Assembly (NCBI GenBank): GCA_028717505.1
Contig: JAQUNQ010000072.1
Location: forward strand, 1 to 5,813
Source of the DNA: Candidatus Peribacteraceae bacterium
GTDB lineage: Bacteria; Patescibacteriota; Gracilibacteria; Peribacterales; Peribacteraceae
Reading direction: 5' to 3'
DNA: 5,813 nucleotides
Position numbers and translations under genes: made by a program. The notes under the pieces are model-generated. The model was not told the origin of the DNA. It saw only the letters and a program-made list of their open reading frames with translations, and searched no databases. This document shows positions 1 through 5,275 of the stretch, in pieces; the first letter of the stretch is position 1; the number at the start of each line of letters is the position of its first letter.

Positions 1-2898
1 ACCGTCATCACCGATCGCAATAGCACGGAACTCTACCGCGTGTTCACGGAGGAGGACCGGACCTACGTCTCGGGGGCATCCATCCCCGATCACTTGAAGA
101 AGGCGGTCATCGCGATCGAAGACCAGCGCTTCTACGAGCGCGGGTGCCTGGATGTCCGCGCCCTCTTCCGCGTCTTCCTCCGGTTCGGGCAGGCGGGGGG
201 CGCCTCCACGCTCACACGCCAGCTCGCGCGCAATGCGCTTGATCTGAAGCGCGAGAATCTCGTCAATCGCAAGTTCAAGGAGCTCATTCTCGGGTGCGAG
301 CTTGAAAGCCAACACAGCAAGGATGAGCTCCTGGAGCTCTACCTCAACTGGATTCCCTTCGGGCAGAATGCCTATGGTATCGAGCAGGCGAGTCGCGTGT
401 ACTTCGCGACATCCGCCTCAGGACTCACCCTCGCCCAGTCGGCCGTCCTCGCAGCGCTCCCACAGCGTCCCAGTTACTTTAGTCCGTATGGCAGTCACCT
501 GCGGACCACGGTGACGAAAGAGGTGGAGGCGGATGTCCTGCGCGGCCGCATCACGACTGCTTCGCAGATTTCCGAAAATGACACGACGATCGGGCTCCTC
601 GGGGCGTTCATCGGCACGGGGTCGACGACGCTCTACGTCGGGGGCAGGACGGATCAGGTGCTCCGCAACATGCAGGAGCAGGGATTCATCACAGAGCAGG
701 AGCGGCTGAAGGCTTTGGCGGAGATCGATACCCTGAAGTTCCAGCCTGCGCGTGAAGATATCCGTGCCCCGCACTTCGTGCTCTGGGTGCGCGATCAGGC
801 GGAGCAGCTCCTCGGTGCGACGGCGGAGAAGGGCATTCTGGAGCAGGGCGGGCTCACCATTCAGACGACGCTCGACTGGAAGTTGCAGGAGGTGGCGGAG
901 AAGGTGGTTGCCAACCACCAGCAGGACATCCTTGATCGCTTCGGCGCGCACAACATCGCGCTCGTGGCGCTGGAACCGAAGACGCGCGAGATCCTCGCGT
1001 ACGTCGGCAATACCGATTACGCCGACGAGAAGGACGGCGGGAAGATCGACATGGTGCAGGTGCCGCGACAGCCGGGGTCCAGCTTCAAGCCTATTGTCTA
1101 TGCCGCTGCCTTTCAGCAGGGTTACAGTCCGGCGACGATCCTCTACGATGTCCAGACGAAGATCGGGGAGGATGAGCCGCGCGATTTCGATGGGACTTTC
1201 AAGGGGCTCATGACCATCCGTCAGGCGCTCGGCGCCTCACGCAACATCCCGGCAGCGAAGGCCTTCTTCCTCGCGGGCGGAGAGGAGCCTATCCTCACAC
1301 TCGCGAGCGCGCTCGGCGCCGTGACACCACTCCAGCATCGCACGGAGCTCCGCAACGGCAAGCCCGAGGGGTTCGACTACGGCTGGCCTCTCGCGCTCGG
1401 TGCCGCGGAGACGCCGCTCCTCGAGATGACGCAGGCCTACAGCGCGTTCGCGGATGGCGGCATGGTGAAGCCCGTGGTGAGCATCCTGCGCATCACCGAT
1501 CGCAAGGGGAATCTCCTCTACGCCGCGGATGAGGAGCGGCCGGGCCAGCAGGCCATCGATCCCCGCATTGCCTATCAGATCACCTCCGTCCTGAGCGATG
1601 TTTCCGTGCGGCCGAACGACTACTGGAAATCGCAGCTCTCCGTCTCCGGCTACGAGACAGCAGCGAAGACGGGGACGAGCAACAAGTGCCTCGAGTGGGA
1701 AAATGAGAAGACCTGCAAGCTCCGCAAGCCCGACAATGCGTGGGTCCTCGGCTATACGCCGGTGCTCGTGGCCGGGGCGTGGTCCGGGAATGCCGACAGC
1801 TCGTCCTTGTTCGAGAAGGGTGATGGGCTCAATACCACGAGTCCCATTTGGAAGGAGTTCATGGAGCGTGCGCACAAGCTGCTCCCGCAGGGGGCGACCA
1901 AGTTCCCTGTTCCCGAGGGGATCGTCACGCCGCAAGTCTCGCTCCTCTCGGGAGAACTGCCGACGCCCTGCACACCGGTGGCCCTCAGGAAGGCAGAGGT
2001 CTTCCTTGCGGAGCGGGCACCCACGGAACAGGACCCCGCCTGTGCGCAGCTCATGGTCGACAAGGTGACGCACCTCCTCGCGTCGGATGCGTGCCCCAAG
2101 GAGGCGCAGGAGTCGGGGAGTTTCCTCGTGGCACACAGCATCCTGCCGGAGCGCTGGCCCACATGGGAAGAAGGCGTGCAGAAGTGGGTGAGCGAGCAGA
2201 TGGCTCTCTGGTACGCCACGCCCGATCATTCAGGTTCAATCCTGCCGTTGCCGGTGGCTCCCACGGAAGAGTGCGATCCTGCGCTCACGCCGGGACGCTT
2301 GACGAAGCCGACGCTCACCGTCCTCACTCCCGAGGAGAACGGGAACGTGAACTACCCCGCTTTCCGTCCGAAGATCGCGTACACCGTCGGCTCCTCCGTC
2401 CGCGAGGTGCGGTACCAGATCGACGGCAAGCGCGTGGCACTCGCTCTCACGGCGCCCTTCGATCCGCCCATCCGTGTTCCGCGTTCGCTCGACGAGAGCG
2501 GTCTCCATACGCTCACGGTGACGCTCGTGGACGAGTACTACAATGAAGCGACCGAGACGGTGCGCTTCCGCTTCGGGGAAGGGGGCGGGGAAGGGGGAAG
2601 CACGGCGGGTTCCCTCTCCGTGCGCTTCACATCACCCGTCGGCGACGTGACGGTGCAACAGGGGGGACCGGTTCCCATGAAGGCGGAGGTAGAAGACCCC
2701 GATGGCATGCTGAAGTACGTGCAGTTCTATCTCGGCGATACCCTCCTCACGACGAAACCCAAGGAGCCCTTCGTCCTCACCTATGACATGCGCGTTTCAC
2801 CCGGCACGTACACGCTGCGCGCCGTGGCGACGGATCTGAACGGAAAGACGGCGGAGGACAGCGTGACGGTGACGGTGGAGCCGCTCGTGCAGGAGTAG
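1..2898 (+). CDS. Class A penicillin-binding protein (PBP1A-like), 5' truncated
   Basis: This is a bifunctional peptidoglycan synthase: an N-terminal GT51 glycosyltransferase polymerises lipid II and a transpeptidase cross-links peptides outside the membrane. The frame is open from base 1 and already reads a conserved pre-GT51 segment (ITDRNSTELYRVF), so the start and membrane anchor lie upstream. Numbering residues from the GTG codon at 40: GT51 motif 1 is EDQRFYERGCLD (catalytic Glu27), motif 2 GGASTLTRQLARN (53-65), motif 3 RKFKE (Glu81), motif 4 KDELLELYLNWIPFG (94-108). About 50 extra residues (152-205) follow the GT core. The transpeptidase has SSFK (Ser347, Lys350), SRN (400-402) and KTGT (543-546), so both active sites look intact. 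After about residue 640 come a Cys-containing segment and two beta-rich Ig-like domains joined by a Gly/Glu linker. Stop is TAG. The class is certain; the paralogue name is not. Confidence 0.95.
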   Translation, partial: TVITDRNSTELYRVFTEEDRTYVSGASIPDHLKKAVIAIEDQRFYERGCLDVRALFRVFLRFGQAGGASTLTRQLARNALDLKRENLVNRKFKELILGCELESQHSKDELLELYLNWIPFGQNAYGIEQASRVYFATSASGLTLAQSAVLAALPQRPSYFSPYGSHLRTTVTKEVEADVLRGRITTASQISENDTTIGLLGAFIGTGSTTLYVGGRTDQVLRNMQEQGFITEQERLKALAEIDTLKFQPAREDIRAPHFVLWVRDQAEQLLGATAEKGILEQGGLTIQTTLDWKLQEVAEKVVANHQQDILDRFGAHNIALVALEPKTREILAYVGNTDYADEKDGGKIDMVQVPRQPGSSFKPIVYAAAFQQGYSPATILYDVQTKIGEDEPRDFDGTFKGLMTIRQALGASRNIPAAKAFFLAGGEEPILTLASALGAVTPLQHRTELRNGKPEGFDYGWPLALGAAETPLLEMTQAYSAFADGGMVKPVVSILRITDRKGNLLYAADEERPGQQAIDPRIAYQITSVLSDVSVRPNDYWKSQLSVSGYETAAKTGTSNKCLEWENEKTCKLRKPDNAWVLGYTPVLVAGAWSGNADSSSLFEKGDGLNTTSPIWKEFMERAHKLLPQGATKFPVPEGIVTPQVSLLSGELPTPCTPVALRKAEVFLAERAPTEQDPACAQLMVDKVTHLLASDACPKEAQESGSFLVAHSILPERWPTWEEGVQKWVSEQMALWYATPDHSGSILPLPVAPTEECDPALTPGRLTKPTLTVLTPEENGNVNYPAFRPKIAYTVGSSVREVRYQIDGKRVALALTAPFDPPIRVPRSLDESGLHTLTVTLVDEYYNEATETVRFRFGEGGGEGGSTAGSLSVRFTSPVGDVTVQQGGPVPMKAEVEDPDGMLKYVQFYLGDTLLTTKPKEPFVLTYDMRVSPGTYTLRAVATDLNGKTAEDSVTVTVEPLVQE
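2575..2597 (+). other. G-quadruplex-type G-run cluster encoding the Gly-rich interdomain linker
   Basis: Four G-runs (2575-2578, 2581-2585, 2587-2590, 2593-2597) are separated by loops of only 2, 1 and 2 bases, which satisfies the canonical G-quadruplex pattern. The run lies inside the PBP gene on the coding strand, so the mRNA would carry it too. It encodes GEGGGEGG between the two C-terminal Ig-like domains. Glycine codons explain part of the G-richness, so the structure may be a by-product of the linker. Folding is inferred from pattern only. Confidence 0.6.
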
Positions 2899-2921
2899 AT
2901 CGTCCGCGCTGCATCCGGCTT

Positions 2922-3677
2922 TCATTCGCCGAGCTGCTTCGCTACCTCGTCTGCGATGTCTGCATTCGTGTGGACTTCCGAGACGTCCTCGTCCTCCTCC
3001 ACCGCTTCGATCATCTCCATGAGGCTCTTCGCCGTCGCAGCATCGGCGACGACGGTCTTCTGCTTCGGAACGTACTTCAACCCGGCCGTAACGATCTCGA
3101 AACCTTCTGCCTTCAGGAGGTCCCGCACCTGCGACCAGCCGGAGTGACCGGTCGTGATCTCCACCATGCCATCCGACCACTCGATCTCCTCGGTGCCGGC
3201 ATCGATGAGCTTGAGCTCCAGATCGTCCCTGCCTGCGATCTGCGCTTTCTTTCCCACAATCACACCCTTCTGCTCGAACATCCACAGGACGGAGCCCGTC
3301 TCCGCCCACCGGCCTCCGCGGCGCTCGAGGATCGAGCGGACATTGGCGACGGTGCGCTTCTTATTGTCCGTGAGGCACTCGATGACCATGGCGACATTGC
3401 CCGGCCCGTAGGCGGCATACACGATCGATTCCATCTGTTCCCCTTTAAGCTCCCCCGTTCCCTTCTTGATGGCGCGCTCGATATTGGCGTTCGGGACACT
3501 GTCCGCCTTCGCGTTCTCGATCGCCTGCCGGAGCGTCGGGTTCATTGATGGGTCGCCGCTCCCCGACCCTGCCGCGATCTCGATGAGGCGCGCATGCCGC
3601 GTGAAGATCTTCCCGCGACGGGCGTCCTGCGCGGTCTTCTTCACTCGGATGTTGGCCCACTTGCTATGTCCGGACAT
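2922..3677 (-). CDS. yebC: YebC/TACO1 family protein
   Basis: The product is a 251-residue member of the YebC/PmpR/TACO1 family (DUF28), usually 240-250 residues. These cytoplasmic proteins were long annotated as transcriptional regulators; recent work links the family to relief of ribosome stalling. The start at 3677 gives MSGHSKWANI, the family's hallmark N-terminus. The frame could extend to an ATG at 3743, but those 22 residues do not resemble the family. Visible family segments are QDARRGKIF (17-25), NPTLRQAIENAKA (46-58), NIERAIKKGTGE (65-76), the NKKRT/NVRSILERRGG region and GSVLWMFEQKGVI, followed by an acidic C-terminal region. It lies 73 bases after rpsR on the same strand and ends (TGA) 23 bases from the convergent PBP stop, with no obvious terminator between them. 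No Shine-Dalgarno is visible: the 15 bases before ATG are mostly pyrimidines. Confidence 0.95.
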   Translation of the reverse strand: MSGHSKWANIRVKKTAQDARRGKIFTRHARLIEIAAGSGSGDPSMNPTLRQAIENAKADSVPNANIERAIKKGTGELKGEQMESIVYAAYGPGNVAMVIECLTDNKKRTVANVRSILERRGGRWAETGSVLWMFEQKGVIVGKKAQIAGRDDLELKLIDAGTEEIEWSDGMVEITTGHSGWSQVRDLLKAEGFEIVTAGLKYVPKQKTVVADAATAKSLMEMIEAVEEDEDVSEVHTNADIADEVAKQLGE

Positions 3678-3702
3678 GCGGAGGTATGGAGAAATAAATA
3701 CA

Positions 3703-3730
3703 GAAATACATTTCCATGAATATTGTTCAT
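3703..3730. repeat. Two small inverted repeats in the AT-rich rpsR-yebC spacer
   Basis: GAAAT (3703-3707) and ATTTC (3710-3714) form one inverted repeat with a 2-base centre. ATGAA (3716-3720) and TTCAT (3726-3730) form a second with a 5-base centre. Bases 3681-3730 are only 28% GC (14 of 50), strikingly low for this GC-rich window. This fits a promoter or operator region upstream of yebC. Arms of 5 bp in AT-rich DNA also arise by chance, so a binding site is only a possibility. Confidence 0.35.
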
Positions 3731-3750
3731 TTTCCCACGCCAATTTTCAA
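3722..3750 (-). promoter_or_regulatory. Possible yebC promoter
   Basis: On the minus strand, TTGAAA (3750-3745, directly after the rpsR stop) is followed after 17 bases by AACAAT (3727-3722), matching the sigma70 boxes at 5/6 and 4/6 positions. Transcription would start near 3715 and give a leader of about 38 bases before the yebC ATG. The AT-rich setting supports a promoter. yebC could equally be read through from rpsF-rpsR, since no terminator is visible in the spacer. Confidence 0.3.
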
Positions 3751-4002
3751 TTACTTTCGGTAGGCAAGCATTCCCATGAACCGTGCCCGCTCGATGGCCT
3801 CCCGCAGCATTTTCTGGTGCTTCAGGCATATCCCCGTGTAGTAGCGCTGCCGGATGTTGCCGAAATAATCCGTGTAGGGCTTGAGCGTAGGGTAGTCCTT
3901 GTAGTCGATGTACTTTGCCATGTGCTCGCAGAAGGGGCACACCTTCGGGCGGGGGGGCTTCTGCTGGGCTTGCTGCTGGTGGCGGGAGGAGGGGCGAGGC
4001 AT
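3751..4002 (-). CDS. rpsR: 30S ribosomal protein bS18, cysteine-containing (C+) form
   Basis: bS18 sits on the 30S platform and binds 16S rRNA as a heterodimer with bS6. The 83-residue product has a basic, Gln-rich N-terminus (1-20), then family signatures: IDYKD (32-36), a G-N-I segment (48-50), TG (56-57), and LREAIERARFMGML (66-79). It carries C22-x2-C25 and C59-x2-H62, which look like a four-ligand zinc site of the C+ class of ribosomal proteins. The RRIT segment common in bS18 is RYYT here. The gene starts 10 bases after the rpsF stop, so the two are surely cotranscribed. No ssb lies between them and no rplI follows. The bases before ATG are CCCCTCTCCC, which cannot act as a Shine-Dalgarno. 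Zinc binding is inferred from motif spacing. Confidence 0.95.
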   Translation of the reverse strand: MPRPSSRHQQQAQQKPPRPKVCPFCEHMAKYIDYKDYPTLKPYTDYFGNIRQRYYTGICLKHQKMLREAIERARFMGMLAYRK

Positions 4003-4012
4003 GGGAGAGGGG
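4002..4012 (-). promoter_or_regulatory. Pyrimidine-tract start region of rpsR, repeated in the rpsF leader
   Basis: In the mRNA the rpsF-rpsR junction reads CCCCUCUCCCA, the last A being the first base of the rpsR start codon. The same 11 bases occur exactly at 4606-4616 in the rpsF leader, where they supply the 5' arm of a strong hairpin. No purine-rich ribosome binding site is present, so rpsR is probably translated by coupling to rpsF or by a mechanism independent of Shine-Dalgarno pairing. Several 11-base repeats are expected by chance in a window this size; only the positions make this one notable. Confidence 0.35.
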
Positions 4013-4576
4013 TTAGAGGCCGATATCTTCGTCGGAAATAAGCTTCTCCAGTTTCTCGGTGAGCTCGGCTTCCTGGACTGCCGGCTTCGCGGCCTGCTCT
4101 TCCTTCTTCACCTCTTCCGCACGTTTCGCCTGGCGCCTGGCGCGTTCCACGACTTTCTGCTGCAGGACCTTCTCCTCTTCCTTCGCCTTCGTCTCACTCA
4201 CAGTCTTGCGCTCCTTCAGCCACTTCTCGTAGTGCTCGGAGTATTTCACCACCTCATAGTTCTTCGGCGGCTTCACAATAAGGTGCCGGAGCACATTGGG
4301 GAGGATGAGGAGCTGATGATTGATCTCCTTTATTTTCTGGGGATCGATCTCGTAATAGAGGACGGCGAAATTTCCCTCCGCGTGCTTCTTGATGGGGTAG
4401 GCGAGACCGCGCTTGCCCCAGAGATCCTTCACCATTTGCTTGCCGCCCGCTTCGTCGAAAAGCCCCTCGACTTCCTTGAGGAGCTGGGCTTCCTCTTTCT
4501 GGCTCAGATTATCCGGATAGAGCAGACAGAGCTCGTAGATCGCGTTCTCTTCCGATGTGGGTACAAGGGTGGGCAT
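4013..4576 (-). CDS. rpsF: 30S ribosomal protein bS6 with long charged C-terminal extension
   Basis: bS6 pairs with bS18 on the platform of the small subunit. Residues 14-102 form the bS6 ferredoxin-like fold: YELCLLYP (14-21), a helix at 26-43, KDLWGKRGLAYPIKKHAEGNFAV split as DLWGKRGLAYPI (51-62) and EGNFAVLYYEI (67-77), and LPNVLRHLIV (92-101). Total length is 187 residues against about 100-135 for typical bS6. The extra 85 residues are Lys/Glu-rich, probably helical or coiled coil, and end in LEKLISDEDIGL. The ATG at 4576 is the only usable start; it puts 13 residues before the conserved YEL. No Shine-Dalgarno is visible, at best a GGA. It is the first gene of the rpsF-rpsR(-yebC) group, preceded by a candidate promoter and a strong leader hairpin. 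Confidence 0.95.
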   Translation of the reverse strand: MPTLVPTSEENAIYELCLLYPDNLSQKEEAQLLKEVEGLFDEAGGKQMVKDLWGKRGLAYPIKKHAEGNFAVLYYEIDPQKIKEINHQLLILPNVLRHLIVKPPKNYEVVKYSEHYEKWLKERKTVSETKAKEEEKVLQQKVVERARRQAKRAEEVKKEEQAAKPAVQEAELTEKLEKLISDEDIGL

Positions 4577-4592
4577 ACGATCCGTGGGTAAA

Positions 4593-4615
4593 CCCTGTCC
4601 CGAAGTGGGAGAGGG
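4593..4615 (-). promoter_or_regulatory. Leader hairpin of rpsF mRNA
   Basis: In the mRNA the arms CCCUCUCCC (4615-4607) and GGGACAGGG (4601-4593) pair over nine positions with a single central C-C mismatch, closing a five-base loop ACUUC. The hairpin ends 16 bases before the rpsF ATG. bS6:bS18 is known to bind structured leaders of its own rpsF operon in many bacteria, so an autoregulatory site is a reasonable guess. I could not find the bulged CCG element described for that motif. Only three U residues follow the stem, so an intrinsic attenuator is less likely. Confidence 0.55.
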
Positions 4616-4628
4616 GAATCGCGCGGGG

Positions 4629-4658
4629 ACTCTAGGGGTTTCGGGCTTCGGACGTCAA
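4629..4658 (-). promoter_or_regulatory. Candidate sigma70-type promoter for rpsF-rpsR
   Basis: On the minus strand, TTGACG (4658-4653, 5/6 match to the -35 box) is followed after 18 bases by TAGAGT (4634-4629, 4/6 match to the -10 box). Transcription would begin near 4622 and give a leader of about 45 bases that contains the whole 4593-4615 hairpin. The position upstream of the operon's first gene and the fit with the hairpin support it. No start-site data are available. Confidence 0.5.
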
Positions 4659-4692
4659 GCAGGTTCTTGCGAAAGTAAGCCTCCTTCTCTTC

Positions 4693-4713
4693 CAACAGGA
4701 AGAATTCTTGTTG
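4693..4713. repeat. Palindrome between the divergent rpsF and tRNA-Thr genes
   Basis: AAGAATTCTT (4700-4709) is a perfect 10-base palindrome. It is flanked by CAACA (4693-4697) and TGTTG (4709-4713), a second inverted pair centred 1.5 bases off the first. It overlaps the -35 box proposed for the tRNA gene and lies upstream of the rpsF promoter, where an operator could act on both. No known regulator is recognised, and an isolated palindrome of this size may be chance. Confidence 0.3.
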
Positions 4714-4737
4714 TCCTCCATAATTTCCACGTACACT
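4708..4737 (+). promoter_or_regulatory. Candidate promoter of tRNA-Thr
   Basis: TTGTTG (4708-4713, 4/6 match) and TACACT (4732-4737, 4/6 match) are spaced 18 bases apart. Transcription would start around 4744, about 8 bases before the mature tRNA 5' end at 4752, a sensible distance for a 5' leader removed by RNase P. The boxes are imperfect, so the call is moderate. Confidence 0.4.
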
Positions 4738-4751
4738 CTTTCCACTGGTCT

Positions 4752-4827
4752 GCCGCCGTAGCTCAGTTGGTAGAGCACCTCCATGGTAAGGAGGGGGTCA
4801 CCGGTTCAATTCCGGTCGGCGGCTCCA
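4752..4827 (+). tRNA. tRNA-Thr (anticodon GGT), CCA encoded
   Basis: A complete cloverleaf can be drawn. The acceptor stem GCCGCCG (4752-4758) pairs perfectly with CGGCGGC (4817-4823). The D stem is GCTC/GAGC (4761-4764, 4773-4776). The anticodon stem CCTCC/GGAGG (4778-4782, 4790-4794) encloses loop ATGGTAA with anticodon GGT at 4785-4787. The variable region is GGGTC, and the T arm is ACCGG/CCGGT around TTCAATT. The discriminator is T at 4824 and CCA is encoded at 4825-4827. Anticodon GGT reads ACC and ACU threonine codons. G1-C72, C2-G71, G34 and G35 match known bacterial threonine identity elements; U73 rather than the common A73 is a small deviation. It stands alone, divergent from rpsF and convergent with the SufU-like gene. 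Confidence 0.97.
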
Positions 4828-4864
4828 TGTACAGGGGGCGGCAAAGCAGACAAGCGCTTTGAAA

Positions 4865-5272
4865 TCATTCTTGGCCGAGCGTCTCCGTCCAGCTCTGAGG
4901 AGGTTTCCCTTCGTGCTTGTGGATGGTGTTCTTCAGGGCGTGAAGGCAGAGGAGCGCGCATTTCGTGCGGCGCGGACCGACAGGGACGCCAAGCAATCCG
5001 TAGATCCTCGATGGCGGCAGCGCCGCGGCGTCCTTCAGAGACATACCAGCGAGTTCTTCGGAGAGGAGGGACATCCCCGCCTGACTGATGGCGCAGCCTG
5101 TGCCCTGCCAGCGGGCTTCCTCGATCTTCTTCCCCTTCAGGCTGAGCCGCAGGCTCAGGCTGTCGCCGCAGTTTGCGTTCAGCTCTGTGTGTTCGATGTT
5201 GGCCTTGGGGAGGGGCCCTTTGTTCCGGGGGTTTCGGTAGTGGTCGAGGATGTTGTCGGCGTAGAGATCCAT
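4865..5272 (-). CDS. SufU/IscU-like Fe-S cluster assembly scaffold
   Basis: The product is a 135-residue cytoplasmic protein of the IscU/SufU/NifU-N family, which accepts sulfur from a cysteine desulfurase or holds nascent Fe-S clusters. The N-terminus MDLYADNILDHYRNPRNKG is characteristic and fixes the start at 5272. Conserved ligands are C35 and D37 (in NCGD), C60 (in GTGCAIS) and C105 (in RRTKCALL). The C35-C60 spacing (25) and the R-x-K-C sequence are SufU-like; IscU has His-Cys there. However, C60-C105 is 45 residues, close to IscU (43) and well short of Bacillus SufU (62), so the extra segment that usually marks SufU is missing. It lies 36 bases after sufS on the same strand and is probably cotranscribed with it. 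No Shine-Dalgarno is visible; the ATG is preceded by CCCTCTC. Stop is TGA. The family is certain; sulfur-transfer versus scaffold role is not. Confidence 0.93.
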   Translation of the reverse strand: MDLYADNILDHYRNPRNKGPLPKANIEHTELNANCGDSLSLRLSLKGKKIEEARWQGTGCAISQAGMSLLSEELAGMSLKDAAALPPSRIYGLLGVPVGPRRTKCALLCLHALKNTIHKHEGKPPQSWTETLGQE

Positions 5273-5275
5273 GAG

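Noticed and set aside
40..42. GTG at 40 as the true start of the PBP gene
   Set aside because: The frame is open upstream and encodes conserved pre-GT51 residues, and a class A PBP needs an N-terminal membrane anchor that must lie before the window.
1237..2229. Long minus-strand open frame inside the PBP gene
   Set aside because: It is antisense to a gene with intact catalytic motifs; such frames are common in GC-rich DNA and its Arg/Leu-rich product resembles no family.
2899..2921. Bidirectional terminator between the convergent PBP and yebC genes
   Set aside because: The 23-base gap holds no convincing stem or T-run.
3678..3743. N-terminal extension of YebC to the ATG at 3743
   Set aside because: The 22 extra residues do not resemble the family, which starts at M-(S/A)-GHSKW; the DNA is AT-rich spacer.
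4633..4721. Small minus-strand ORF of 29 codons upstream of rpsF
   Set aside because: No recognisable family, no ribosome binding site, and it runs through the proposed rpsF promoter; more likely chance.
4842..4861. Terminator between tRNA-Thr and the SufU-like gene
   Set aside because: The only stem is CAAAGC/GCTTTG (6 bp, 8-base loop) with no T-run after it on either strand, so it does not qualify as an intrinsic terminator.
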